From the NCBI GenBank assembly GCA_000720845.1, contig JODU01000020.1, positions 86,121-150,120 of the forward strand: DNA of 64,000 nt, in the 5' to 3' direction. Positions 1-7,802 of this stretch are shown here, in pieces. The position numbers and the translations under genes are program-made. Numbering within the stretch: the first letter of the stretch is position 1; the number at the start of each line of letters is the position of its first letter. The notes beneath the pieces were generated by a model. That model did no database searches, was not told the origin of the DNA, and worked only from the letters and a program-made list of their open reading frames with translations. This DNA comes from Kitasatospora aureofaciens (lineage in GTDB: Bacteria > Actinomycetota > Actinomycetes > Streptomycetales > Streptomycetaceae).

Positions 1-573
1 GAGAAGTTCGGCTTCAACGACGAGACGCAGGACGTGCCGGTACGCGCCTACACCAGCGTGTACCCGAAGGACATGAACCGCTCGTCGACGGCCCTGACGG
101 GCATCGGCCAGTTCGACGTGACGGCGACCCCGCTCCAGATGGCGATGGTCTCGGCCGCCCTGGCGAACGGCGGCGAGCTGGTCTCCCCGCACATGGTGTC
201 GCAGGTCACCGACAGCGGCGGCGACGCGCTGGAGGACCACACCGACGCCGGCTCGAAGCGGATCGTCAGCTCCGCCACCGCCGAGCAGCTGCGGTCGGCC
301 ATGCGGACCGTCGTCGAGAAGGGCACGGGCTCCAACGCGCAGATCGCCGGGGCGACGGTGGGCGGCAAGACGGGCACGGCCCAGCACGGCGAGAACAACA
401 GCAAGACGCCGTACGCCTGGTTCACCTCCTACGCCAAGTCCGACTCGTCGGACAAGGAGGTCGCGGTGGCGGTCATCGTCGAGCAGTCCGACGCGGCCCG
501 CAGCGAGGTCAGCGGCAACGGCCTGGCGGCCCCGGTGGCCAAGGCGATGATGGAGGCGGCACTCAAGGGCTGA
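1..573 (+). CDS. penicillin-binding protein, C-terminal transpeptidase part (5' end outside window)
   Basis: This is the last 190 residues of a class B-type penicillin-binding protein; the reading frame is open to base 1, so the N-terminus and the active-site serine lie to the left of the window. The fragment holds the end of the transpeptidase domain: a segment reading TALTGIGQFDVTATPLQMA, typical of PbpA/PBP2-type proteins, and the KTG box (KTGTAQ) near residue 123 of the fragment, which forms one side of the beta-lactam binding site. These enzymes cross-link peptidoglycan on the outer face of the membrane. It ends about 90 bases before a sigma-factor gene with its own ribosome site, so the two need not be co-transcribed. 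The family call is safe; the exact paralogue cannot be told from the fragment. Confidence 0.93.
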   Translation, partial: EKFGFNDETQDVPVRAYTSVYPKDMNRSSTALTGIGQFDVTATPLQMAMVSAALANGGELVSPHMVSQVTDSGGDALEDHTDAGSKRIVSSATAEQLRSAMRTVVEKGTGSNAQIAGATVGGKTGTAQHGENNSKTPYAWFTSYAKSDSSDKEVAVAVIVEQSDAARSEVSGNGLAAPVAKAMMEAALKG

Positions 574-665
574 GGCGGCCCCTCGGCCGAAGTCGGCCCT
601 CCCCCGCGGGTTCGGTCTGCCGTACGGTGTTGGCACCGGGGAAGCCGCTGCGAGGAGAGTCCGTC

Positions 666-1241
666 GTGAGGACAGCCGTCGACGCCGCCGCCTCCGCGGA
701 GTTCCACGCCTTCTTCGAACGCCACTACGCCGAACTGGCCCGGCTCGCCCACCTGCTGACGGGCGAGCCGGACGCCGCCGACGACCTCGCGGCGGACGCT
801 CTGCTGGCCCTGTGGCACCGCTGGGACCGGGTTCGCGCGGCCGACCACCCGGTGGCGTACGCGCGCGGTGTCGTCGCCAACCTCGCCCGCACCCGCGTCC
901 GCACCGCCGTGCGCGAGCGCAGACGCGTCGCCCTGTTCTGGTCGCAGCGCGAGGAGCGGAGCGAGAACCCGGACGTCGCGGGCGTGGTGGATGTGCAGGA
1001 GGCGCTGCGCCGGCTGCCGTTCCGCAAGCGGGCGTGCGTGGTGCTGCGGCACGCCTTCGACCTCTCCGAGAAGGACACGGCGCTCGCCCTGGGCGTCTCG
1101 GTGGGCACGGTCAAGAGCCAGACGTCGAAGGGGGTGGCCGAACTCCAGCGGGTGCTCGGCACCCGGGCGGCTCCCCGTGCCCCTCGGCAGGTACGGGCGG
1201 CGATCGCACGCAGCGGTGGCGCCACGGGAGGGACCCGATGA
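666..1241 (+). CDS. ECF-type RNA polymerase sigma factor (SigE-family)
   Basis: A 191-residue sigma-70 family factor with only regions 2 and 4, the ECF layout. Region 2 spans about residues 10-60 (FHAFFERHYAELARLAHLL onward, with the acidic DAADDLAADALL helix); region 4 covers about 115-165, with a helix-turn-helix around ALALGVSVGTVKSQTSKG. The GTG at 666 is chosen because GAGGAGAG lies just upstream; a more upstream in-frame start at 627 has no ribosome site. The stop overlaps the next start (ATGA), so it is translationally coupled to the membrane protein at 1238. In ECF systems the coupled downstream gene is often the anti-sigma factor, but the partner here lacks an obvious zinc-finger anti-sigma motif. 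Target promoters are unknown. Confidence 0.9.
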   Translation: MRTAVDAAASAEFHAFFERHYAELARLAHLLTGEPDAADDLAADALLALWHRWDRVRAADHPVAYARGVVANLARTRVRTAVRERRRVALFWSQREERSENPDVAGVVDVQEALRRLPFRKRACVVLRHAFDLSEKDTALALGVSVGTVKSQTSKGVAELQRVLGTRAAPRAPRQVRAAIARSGGATGGTR

Positions 1242-1915
1242 CCGGACCGCGGCGGGAGGCGGACGAGCAGCTGCGTGCACGGCTGCGCGAGGCGGGCGGG
1301 GCGCACCGGCCCGACCGGAGCCGGATCCTGGCCCGGGTGGAGCGCGGCATGGCGGCCCGAGTCCGCGGGCCGGCCCGTCCGCGGCTGCCGGGCTGGGTGC
1401 GGGTGGCCGGGGCGACGGCGGCGGTGGCGGGCGTCCTGGTGGCCGGCGGCTACACCGTGGCCTCGACGGCACCGGAGGCCCCTCCCGCGCAGCGTCCGGC
1501 CGCCGCCTCGCCCGGGTCGCGGGAGCCCGGCCCGCTGTGGTCGAGCGGCGCGGTGGACCCGCACAGCAACGAGTTCTGGGCGCAGAGCAACATCACGCTG
1601 GGCACGACCACCCCCCTCACCGCGCTCACCGTCGAACTGCGGGTGGCGCAGACCGGCTCGGTGACCTCCACCGGGGCCTGGCGGTCACTGCCGGAGGGCG
1701 ACTTCACGTTCACCCTCGACGAGCGGGACGGCTTCCTCGTCTACCGGTGGGCGCTCCGGCCGGGCCGCACCGTCCCGGCCGGCGAGTGGGTGTTCGCGGG
1801 CCAGTACAACCACGAACGCGGTGGCCGGGACGCGGGCGGCGACCGCTACTCGGCGACCGCCACCGCGGCGTCCGGTACCCGCACGGTCCGGGGCGGCTTC
1901 ACCCCGGGCGGCTGA
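1238..1915 (+). CDS. membrane-anchored protein coupled to the sigma factor, unknown function
   Basis: A 225-residue protein starting inside the sigma-factor stop codon (ATGA). The N-terminal 50 residues are charged and cytosolic-looking (many Arg/Glu), followed by one hydrophobic segment at about residues 53-72 (VAGATAAVAGVLVAGGYTVA), a Pro/Ala-rich linker, and a roughly 135-residue extracellular domain rich in beta-forming residues (from GPLWSSGAVDPHSNEFWAQ on). The topology (cytosolic N-terminus, one membrane span, outside sensor-like domain) is what a membrane anti-sigma factor would have, and the coupling supports that. However, no HxxxCxxC zinc motif is present, so the anti-sigma role is inference only. 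I do not recognise the outer domain. Confidence 0.8.
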   Translation: MTGPRREADEQLRARLREAGGAHRPDRSRILARVERGMAARVRGPARPRLPGWVRVAGATAAVAGVLVAGGYTVASTAPEAPPAQRPAAASPGSREPGPLWSSGAVDPHSNEFWAQSNITLGTTTPLTALTVELRVAQTGSVTSTGAWRSLPEGDFTFTLDERDGFLVYRWALRPGRTVPAGEWVFAGQYNHERGGRDAGGDRYSATATAASGTRTVRGGFTPGG

Positions 1916-1927
1916 GCGGGCGTCCCG

Positions 1928-2725
1928 CTACTCGACGAAGTACGTCGGGTTGGGCAGCTTGTACGTCCGGTCCGCGTAGCCGCCCTGGAGGTCGGAGTAC
2001 TGGTCGCCGAAGTTGGCGACGATGTCGTACCCGAGGTCCCGCTCGATGTGCCGGCGGGTGCCCGCCTTGTACTGCACGGTGGTGCACTTCCAGGTGCCCG
2101 GGGTGGCGCAGTGGGCCAGGTAGGACGGCGGGTTCGCCTTGTCCTTCAGGAACACGTGGCCGGTGTCGAGGTTCACGTCGGCGCCGGCCTTCCTCAGGTT
2201 CTCGACGGCGGCGGCGCGCTGCGCCTCGCCCAGGCCGGAGTTGTAGAAGACCTCGACGCCCTTCTTCTCGGCGTACCGGGCGAGTTCGGGGCTGCCGGGG
2301 ACCGCCGGGCGGTCGGCGCGGTCGACGTAGGCGGCCCAGGTGGCGCCGTCGTAGCCGTAGTTGTTCTTCTTCTCGTAGTCGAGGCTGAGCAGCAGCGTGT
2401 CGTCGATGTCGAAGACGACCGCGGGCCTGGTGTGCCGGTGGTGCGCCGCGCGGGCCGCCCGGTCGATCTGCTTCTTCGCGTCGGCGTCGAGGCGGGCCAG
2501 GTCCGCGGCGTACGGGCTGTCCGGGGAAGCCTGGTAGACGCCGTCGGCGTCGAGCGTGGTGCCGTAGTAGGCGTCGATGTCCTTGGCCAGCACCCCGATG
2601 TTGTACGGCTCGTGGGTGGAGTTGGCCGTCGACTGGCCGGCGGTGGCGGCGCCCGTGCCGTACAGGACGGCACCGGCGACGGCACAGGCGGCGGTGACGG
2701 TCGCGATGCGCAGTGGTTTATGCAT
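1928..2725 (-). CDS. secreted HAD-superfamily acid phosphatase (class B / IIIB type)
   Basis: A 265-residue phosphohydrolase with a Sec signal peptide (hydrophobic stretch at about residues 8-30). HAD motif I is VVFDIDDTLL near residue 103, with the nucleophile Asp and the second Asp of DxDxT; motif II is the FYNSG segment; the acidic motif IV is FGDQYSDLQGG near the C-terminus. This matches bacterial non-specific acid phosphatases that release phosphate from organic phosphates outside the cell. The start at 2725 puts the signal peptide at the N-terminus; a GTG at 2747-2749 would add eight residues and neither has a clear ribosome site. It is convergent with the membrane-protein gene, 12 bases apart. 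No PHO-box-like repeat was seen upstream. Confidence 0.88.
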   Translation of the reverse strand: MHKPLRIATVTAACAVAGAVLYGTGAATAGQSTANSTHEPYNIGVLAKDIDAYYGTTLDADGVYQASPDSPYAADLARLDADAKKQIDRAARAAHHRHTRPAVVFDIDDTLLLSLDYEKKNNYGYDGATWAAYVDRADRPAVPGSPELARYAEKKGVEVFYNSGLGEAQRAAAVENLRKAGADVNLDTGHVFLKDKANPPSYLAHCATPGTWKCTTVQYKAGTRRHIERDLGYDIVANFGDQYSDLQGGYADRTYKLPNPTYFVE

Positions 2726-2854
2726 GACACAGGTTTCTACGCGCGTCACCCCGGCGAGCGCGAGACCCGTGGCCGGATCCGCGCCCCCGTATCTGGCAAA
2801 AATCGCGTCAAGCAGGTCAAGTACCGGACGCGGCGGGCCGGTCGACGCCGCCGG

Positions 2855-3982
2855 TCAGCGCCACCGGCCGTACGGCCGCCAGTCGCCGAGGTACGCCTCC
2901 CGGGTGTGCGCGGCGGCCTCGGCCCGGGTGAGCTGGGGCCGGTTCTCCGGGACGGTGGCCGCGGCGCCGGGGCCGGTGTTGCGGTACTCGCGGAACCGCT
3001 GCTCCTGCCAGGGGTAGGCGTCCCGCATGTCGGCGTACGGCGCCACCGCGTCGATGCCCGCGCCGAGGTGGGTCTCGCGCACGGTGAGCATCGGGCGGGC
3101 GGTGGTGTCGGAGCTGGGCACCCAGGGACGGGCCAGCTTGTAGTAGCCGTCGGGGGCCTCGCTGCTGACGCGGCCGCGGATCACCAGGTAGCCGCGCGGG
3201 TTGGCGCCCGCCGTGGACGGCGCGAACACGAAGCCGTAGGGGGCCGCGTCGAGGTCGGGGCGGACCAGGGTGCGGAAGTGGCACTGCTCGTACACCGCGG
3301 TCGCCCGGCCGAAGACGAAGTCGACGTCGCCCTCGACGTAGCAGCGCTCGTAGTACTGGCGGGCGAAGAGGCCGAGGTCGCGGGTGTCGGCGTAGAGGGT
3401 GTCCTGGTGGCCGAGGAAGCGGCAGTCGTGGAAGGCGGACCGGTCCCCCATGACCTTGACGGCGACCGCCTGGGTGCCGGTCCAGTCGGGCTGGTCGGAG
3501 CGCAGCCAGTCGTTGGCGAAGGTGATCGCGTGGGCGGTGAAGCCGTCGGCGCGCAAGGTGGTGGTGGCCGATCCGCTGGTGCCGTAGGTGCCGGAGCCGT
3601 CCGGCTTGGGGGTGCCGGCCGCGTTGTCGTACACGATGACGACGTCGCGCGGGTCCCCGGAGGCGCCGAGCCAGGTGGCCCCGGTGCGCCCGGTGTCGAC
3701 GGAGACCGTCTCGCGGTAGGTGCCGGGGGCGAGGACGAGTGTCCAGCCGTCGCCCTCGGCGGCGTCGACGGCGGCCTGGACGGAGGTGAAGTCGCCGCGG
3801 CCGTGCGGGTCGACGTACAGGGTCCTGGGGGTGCGGCGGGCGGCCGGTGAGCCGTACCGGCCGAAGGGGCGCGGGCGCGTTCCGGTGCCGGCGACGGCGG
3901 GACCGGCCGCGAGGCCGAGGGCGGCGCCCGCGCCGGCGGTCGCCAGGAGGAAGCCTCTGCGGGACGGGGCGGGTCGGTGCAT
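2855..3982 (-). CDS. secreted pectinesterase (carbohydrate esterase family 8)
   Basis: A 375-residue pectin methylesterase. It has a Tat-like signal (SRRGFLLATAGAGAALGLA) and, from about residue 52, the right-handed beta-helix catalytic domain. Family signatures are visible: GHQDTLY with the catalytic Gln, GDVDFVFG with the active Asp, and a YYKLARPW segment carrying the conserved Arg and Trp. The enzyme removes methyl groups from homogalacturonan, making it a substrate for the pectate lyase encoded just upstream. The ATG at 3982 follows AAGGAG. It is the last gene of the minus-strand pectin block, separated from the lyase gene by a strong hairpin at 4012-4040 that may lower its expression relative to the lyase. 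Confidence 0.94.
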   Translation of the reverse strand: MHRPAPSRRGFLLATAGAGAALGLAAGPAVAGTGTRPRPFGRYGSPAARRTPRTLYVDPHGRGDFTSVQAAVDAAEGDGWTLVLAPGTYRETVSVDTGRTGATWLGASGDPRDVVIVYDNAAGTPKPDGSGTYGTSGSATTTLRADGFTAHAITFANDWLRSDQPDWTGTQAVAVKVMGDRSAFHDCRFLGHQDTLYADTRDLGLFARQYYERCYVEGDVDFVFGRATAVYEQCHFRTLVRPDLDAAPYGFVFAPSTAGANPRGYLVIRGRVSSEAPDGYYKLARPWVPSSDTTARPMLTVRETHLGAGIDAVAPYADMRDAYPWQEQRFREYRNTGPGAAATVPENRPQLTRAEAAAHTREAYLGDWRPYGRWR

Positions 3983-4011
3983 GCGGGTGCTCCTTCGGGT
4001 ACGGGCGGGGT

Positions 4012-4040
4012 GGGCCGGGGCGGTGCGGGCGCCCCGGCCC
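4012..4040 (-). terminator. intra-operon GC hairpin between pectate lyase and pectinesterase genes
   Basis: An 11-bp perfect inverted repeat, GGGCCGGGGCG (4012-4022) and CGCCCCGGCCC (4030-4040), with a 7-base loop, sits in the 73-base gap between the two pectinase genes. It has no T-tract in either direction, as is usual for Streptomyces hairpins. It may attenuate read-through or protect the upstream message from 3' decay. Confidence 0.55.
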
Positions 4041-4055
4041 GGTTCGTGGGACGGG

Positions 4056-5387
4056 TCAGCGCAGCCGGCCGGCGCCCGCGCCGTGGTCGACGACGAAGGG
4101 GACCGCCAGGGACGGGAGGACCTTGGTGCGCAGCGTGGGCGTCCAGCCCGCGCCGGTGCGCAGGGGGACCTCCGGGTTCTCGGCGTTGTGCGCGGCGATC
4201 AGATCGACACCGCGGCCGTTGACGCGGTTGTGCGCGGCGCTCAGCGGCGAGTCGTTCCAGCGCTTGAGGACCTTCGCGGGGCTGACGCCGGCCGGCAGGG
4301 TGAAGGCGTTGTACTCGGCGACCAGCGCGGACTCCTTGCCGACGCCGAAGCTGTAGGCGTAGTCGTCCGAGGCCACGAAGTGGTTGTTGTAGACGTCGAC
4401 CTGGCCGAAGCGGACGCGGGGTGCGCGCTCGACGAGGTTCTTGAACAGGTTGTGGTGGAAGGTCGCCCTCAGGTGGCCGCGGTCGACGGCGGCGGTGGAC
4501 TCGCTGTCGCTGTTGCCGATCAGGATGGTCTTGTCGTGCTCGGTGAAGACGTTCCAGGACGCGGTGACGTAGTCGGCGCCCTTCACGATGTCCAGCTGGC
4601 CGTCGTGCTGCTGGTAGAGCATGCCGAAGTAGGTGGGCGCCGCGCTGTCGGGGTGCTCGCCGTCGGTGAAGGTGTTGTGGTCCAGCCACACGTGCGTCGA
4701 CCCGTGGACGACGGCGCTGTCGTACTCGGAGTTCCAGTTGCCCTTGTCCCCGTCGGTCGGGTCCCACTGCGGGAAGCAGTCCACGGGGCTCTCGAAGGTC
4801 AGGTTGCGGACGATGACGTTGTCCACGTCCTTGATCTGGAGGCTGGCGCCCTTGAGCGCGGCGCCCCGGCCGACGCCGACGATGGTGGTGTTGGAGGGGA
4901 CGTTCGCCTTGATGGACCGGTCCTGTTCGGCGGCGGAGGCGCGGCGCAGGCCCTCGGGGCTGTCGTCGGGCTCGGCGCTCAGGTCGGTCTCCCTGCCCCA
5001 GCTCTCCGGGGAGTACTTCTCCAGGTAGGCGTCGAAGTCGTAGCCGGGCGCGGCGAAGGCCTCGCAGCCCTCCGAGACGGCGTCGACGGTGCCCTCGACC
5101 TTGATGATCCGCGGCGCGGTGCCCTCGACGGCGAGGGCGGCCCTGAACTCGGCCCAGGTGGAGACGGTGTACACGCGCTCCGCGTCGGCGGCGGCGCCGC
5201 CGGTGGTGCCGGTGCCGTGGGAGGCCCAGCCGTCGCCCGCGGGCAGCGTCTGCCGGGCGGTGTCGCGGGGGTGGTGGCCGGGGCGGGCCTCGGCCGTGGC
5301 GGCCGTCAGGCTCAGTACGAGGGCGGTGCAGCCGGCGAGGGCGGCAGCTCTCTTCATGGCATGCACATGCCATCTACGGGTGCTCAT
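4056..5387 (-). CDS. secreted pectate lyase (polysaccharide lyase family 1)
   Basis: A 443-residue calcium-type pectate lyase that cleaves de-esterified homogalacturonan by beta-elimination. The N-terminus has a Sec signal peptide (hydrophobic run from about residue 14, cleavage near TAEA). The parallel beta-helix carries the family landmarks: VWLDHNTFTDG (the vWiDH-type motif with Ca ligands) near the middle, and APRVRFGQVDVYNNH with the catalytic RxPxxR-type arginine. The ATG at 5387 is preceded by GGGAGA at good spacing; an internal ATG at 5357 lacks a ribosome site. It lies between an SGNH acetylesterase (41-base gap) and pectinesterase, forming an extracellular pectin-depolymerising set. 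A much longer open frame to 6062 is only an extension without coding support. Confidence 0.94.
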   Translation of the reverse strand: MSTRRWHVHAMKRAAALAGCTALVLSLTAATAEARPGHHPRDTARQTLPAGDGWASHGTGTTGGAAADAERVYTVSTWAEFRAALAVEGTAPRIIKVEGTVDAVSEGCEAFAAPGYDFDAYLEKYSPESWGRETDLSAEPDDSPEGLRRASAAEQDRSIKANVPSNTTIVGVGRGAALKGASLQIKDVDNVIVRNLTFESPVDCFPQWDPTDGDKGNWNSEYDSAVVHGSTHVWLDHNTFTDGEHPDSAAPTYFGMLYQQHDGQLDIVKGADYVTASWNVFTEHDKTILIGNSDSESTAAVDRGHLRATFHHNLFKNLVERAPRVRFGQVDVYNNHFVASDDYAYSFGVGKESALVAEYNAFTLPAGVSPAKVLKRWNDSPLSAAHNRVNGRGVDLIAAHNAENPEVPLRTGAGWTPTLRTKVLPSLAVPFVVDHGAGAGRLR

Positions 5388-5428
5388 GATGCGGCTCTCC
5401 CTTTGTTCTCGGGGTGGTGTGCGGGGCG

Positions 5429-6229
5429 TTACGCGGTGGCCGGTGCGGGCCAGCCGATCCAGGACTCGGGGATCTCCTGGTCCAGCCGGCGCACGTCCCG
5501 GTGCGCCAGGACGCGCCCGCGCAGCAGCTCCCGGGCGACGAGCCGGGCGACCGCGATCGCGCCCGGCGGGTTGAAGTGGGTGTTGTCCTGCTCGGTGGCG
5601 GTCCAGTTGAAGTACGCCTTTGTCCCCTCGGCGCCGAGCCGCTGCCACAGCGCGAGCGACAGCGCCTGCACGTCGAGCAGCGCCACGCCCTCCCGCCGCG
5701 CCAGCGCCCGCATCGCCGCCGGGTACTCGCCGTGGCTCGGCTGCGCGGTACCGTCCGCGTCGAACCGCCGCCGCTCGACCGGCGTGGCCAGCACCGGCCG
5801 CGCCCCGCGGGCCCGCGCGCCGTCGACGTACCTGAGCAGGTACTCCTGGTACGTCGTCCAGGGCTCGGTGTAGCGGGCGGGGTCCTCGTCCTTCTCGTCG
5901 TTGTGCGCGAACTGGATGAGCAGGAGGTCGCCTGGCCGGATCGCACCGAGGACGACGTCGAGCCGCCCCTCGTCGACGAAGCTCTTGGAACTCCGCCCGT
6001 TCACGGCGTGGTTGGCGACCTCCAGCTCCTTGCGGAGGAAGAAGGGCAGGACCATGCCCCACCCGGTCTCGGGCGCGGCGTCGGAGTACTTCTGCGCCGC
6101 GGTGGAGTCCCCGGCGACGAAGACGCTGCGGGCACGGCGTCCGCCGGCTCGGGCGGTGCCGGTGGCGGCGAACGCCAGGGGAATGGAGGAGACGGCGGCT
6201 GCGGTGACCTGTCTTCGGCTGAGTGACAC
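5429..6229 (-). CDS. secreted SGNH-hydrolase, rhamnogalacturonan acetylesterase-like (CE12)
   Basis: A 266-residue SGNH/GDSL esterase with a Tat-like leader (SLSRRQVTAAAVSSIPLAF). Catalytic blocks are visible: block I VFVAGDSTAAQ near residue 35 (Ser nucleophile), the NGRSSKSF block, block III QFAHNDEKDED with the oxyanion Asn, and block V DNTHFNPPGA with the catalytic Asp-His pair. This pattern fits rhamnogalacturonan acetylesterases of family CE12, which strip acetyl groups from the hairy regions of pectin. The GTG at 6229 follows AAAGG and gives a proper leader; an upstream in-frame start at 6382 would run into the preceding gene. It is flanked by the solute-binding protein gene and pectate lyase, consistent with a pectin role. 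Confidence 0.9.
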   Translation of the reverse strand: MSLSRRQVTAAAVSSIPLAFAATGTARAGGRRARSVFVAGDSTAAQKYSDAAPETGWGMVLPFFLRKELEVANHAVNGRSSKSFVDEGRLDVVLGAIRPGDLLLIQFAHNDEKDEDPARYTEPWTTYQEYLLRYVDGARARGARPVLATPVERRRFDADGTAQPSHGEYPAAMRALARREGVALLDVQALSLALWQRLGAEGTKAYFNWTATEQDNTHFNPPGAIAVARLVARELLRGRVLAHRDVRRLDQEIPESWIGWPAPATA

Positions 6230-6260
6230 GCCGGTCTGCCTTTCAGTAGGGGGTGGGGCG

Positions 6261-6320
6261 GTCCCCCAGGGGCGCGGGGGACTGCGCGACAAGCCACGGG
6301 CGGCCCGCAGCCCGCGACGA
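6261..6320. repeat. GC-rich intergenic element with hairpin (Streptomyces-type dispersed element)
   Basis: The gap between the solute-binding protein and acetylesterase genes contains GTCCCCC (6261-6267) paired with GGGGGAC (6276-6282) around an AGGGGCGC loop, followed by ACTGCGCGACAAGCCACG. From memory, closely similar text (aggggcgcggggaactgcg, then cgaccagcc) recurs between many Streptomyces genes. No second copy was found in this window, so the dispersed-element label rests on recollection. It may act as a terminator or processing site within the operon. Confidence 0.45.
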
Positions 6321-6360
6321 ACGACGGACCGCCCACGGCGAAACCCGGAACCGGAGCCGG

Positions 6361-7731
6361 CTAACCCATCTGCTCCGTCCACTCGGCCTGCGCCTCGTTC
6401 AGCTTCTCGGCCAGATCGTCCAGGAAGTCCTTCGCGCTCATGTCACCCAGCAGCACCTTCTGGAACGCCGGCTCGCTCTCCGACTTGGACACCGTGTTCC
6501 AGTCCGGCAGGTAGTACGGCAGCTGGACGATGGTCGTGGACCCGTCGTTCAGCGCCTCGGCCGCCAGCTTCGTCGGCTCGGCCTTCTGGATCCACGCGTC
6601 CTTGGCGGCCTCGGTGTTGGACGGCACCTGCCCGGCCGACTCGTTGAACTTCGAGTTCTGCTCCTTCGCGGTGGCGAACTCGATGAACTTCCAGGCGGCC
6701 TCCTTGTTCTTCGAGCTCTTGAACATGCCGAGCCCGTCGACCGGGTTGGAGACCTGGACCCGCTTGCCGGAGGCACCGACCGGCTGCGGGATGCCGCGGA
6801 ACTTGTCGACGCCGAGCGCCTTCACGTGGTCCTGGTAGGAGCCCAGGTTGTGGTTGAGCATGCCGATGGTGCCGGTGTCCCACTGGGCGACCATCTTGGC
6901 GAAGTCGTTGTTGACGTCGGCGGCCGGCGTGGCCTTCTTGTAGAGGGCCGCGTACTTCTCCAGCGCCTCGACGTTCTTCGGGTCGTTGACCGTGGTCTTC
7001 TTCTTGTCGGCGTCCCAGAACGAGGTGATGCCGGACTGCCCGTACATCGCGTCGAAGGCCTGGGCGATGGATCCGGAGCCGCCGCGGATGGTGTAGCCGA
7101 ACGCGTTCTTGCCCGTGTCGGTCAGCTTCTCGGCCGCCTCGTAGAACTTGTCCCACGTCGTCGGCGCGTCCAGCCCGGCCTTCTCGAACAGGTCGGTGCG
7201 GTAGTAGAGGACGCCGTTGTTGGCGGAGCTGGGCATCGAGTAGAGGGTGCCGTCGCCACCGCCGGCGGCCTTCAGGGACTCGACCATGTCCTTGTTGAGC
7301 TTGTCGCTCAGGGAGGACTTGGCGAGCCGCTCGTCCAGCGGCTCCAGGGCGCCCTGGGCGGAGAAGCCCGCGAGCATCGACGCCGTCACGCCGCCGACGT
7401 CCGGCAGGCCGCCGCCCTGGATGGCGGTGTCGACCTTGGACTGGTACTCGGTGGCGGCGATGCCGACGTACTCCACGTCGATGTCCGGGTTCGCCTTCTC
7501 GAAGTCGGCGATGATCTCCTTCCAGACGGCCGTGCGGATGCCGCCGTTGTTGTCCCAGAAGACGATCTTGCCCTTGCCGCTGCCCTCGGCCCCCTTGTCG
7601 CCGCCCGTCCCGCTGCCGTCGTCACCGCAGGCGGTGGCGGTCAGCGCGAGCACGGCCCCCAGGGCGACGGCGGCGGAGGTCCGGCGCCTGGCTGTGCCTT
7701 TGTCTCTGCTGCTGAGCATGCTGATCCTCAT
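6361..7731 (-). CDS. sugar ABC transporter, substrate-binding lipoprotein
   Basis: A 456-residue extracellular solute-binding protein of the carbohydrate (CUT1) class. It has an N-terminal lipoprotein signal ending at LTATACGDD, then a Gly/Ser-rich linker and the mature domain starting at KIVFWDNNGG. Typical features follow: a YSMPSSANNGVLYYRTDLF segment and the C-terminal solute-binding family region. The ATG at 7731 has GAGAG upstream; a second ATG at 7719 has GAGGATC and is also possible. It lies in the same minus-strand block as the permeases at 11334-13162 but is separated from them by three genes. It is the likely binding partner of that permease pair, with pectin- or hemicellulose-derived oligosaccharide as probable cargo (inference). 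A direct repeat at 7761-7789 may give it separate control. Confidence 0.92.
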   Translation of the reverse strand: MRISMLSSRDKGTARRRTSAAVALGAVLALTATACGDDGSGTGGDKGAEGSGKGKIVFWDNNGGIRTAVWKEIIADFEKANPDIDVEYVGIAATEYQSKVDTAIQGGGLPDVGGVTASMLAGFSAQGALEPLDERLAKSSLSDKLNKDMVESLKAAGGGDGTLYSMPSSANNGVLYYRTDLFEKAGLDAPTTWDKFYEAAEKLTDTGKNAFGYTIRGGSGSIAQAFDAMYGQSGITSFWDADKKKTTVNDPKNVEALEKYAALYKKATPAADVNNDFAKMVAQWDTGTIGMLNHNLGSYQDHVKALGVDKFRGIPQPVGASGKRVQVSNPVDGLGMFKSSKNKEAAWKFIEFATAKEQNSKFNESAGQVPSNTEAAKDAWIQKAEPTKLAAEALNDGSTTIVQLPYYLPDWNTVSKSESEPAFQKVLLGDMSAKDFLDDLAEKLNEAQAEWTEQMG

Positions 7732-7760
7732 TGGTCGGCTCTCTTCTTCTGGATCCAACA

Positions 7761-7789
7761 AAGCGGTGGAACGGCGAAGCGGTGGAACG
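7761..7789 (-). promoter_or_regulatory. 13-bp direct repeat upstream of the solute-binding protein gene
   Basis: AAGCGGTGGAACG occurs twice without mismatch (7761-7773 and 7777-7789, period 16 bp) about 30 bases upstream of the 7731 start. The position suits an operator or activator site for a separate promoter of the binding-protein gene. No matching regulator is identified. Confidence 0.5.
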
Positions 7790-7802
7790 ACAGCGTGGGG
7801 GT

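Noticed and set aside
574..600. Terminator after the penicillin-binding protein (GGCCGAAGTCGGCC)
   Set aside because: The stem is only 5-6 bp with a very small loop; too weak to call.
2048..3850. Long plus-strand open frame (600 codons) opposite the phosphatase and pectinesterase genes
   Set aside because: It is a GC-skew shadow: it spans two real minus-strand genes with clear motifs, is low complexity (Gly/Val/Arg) and has no family features.
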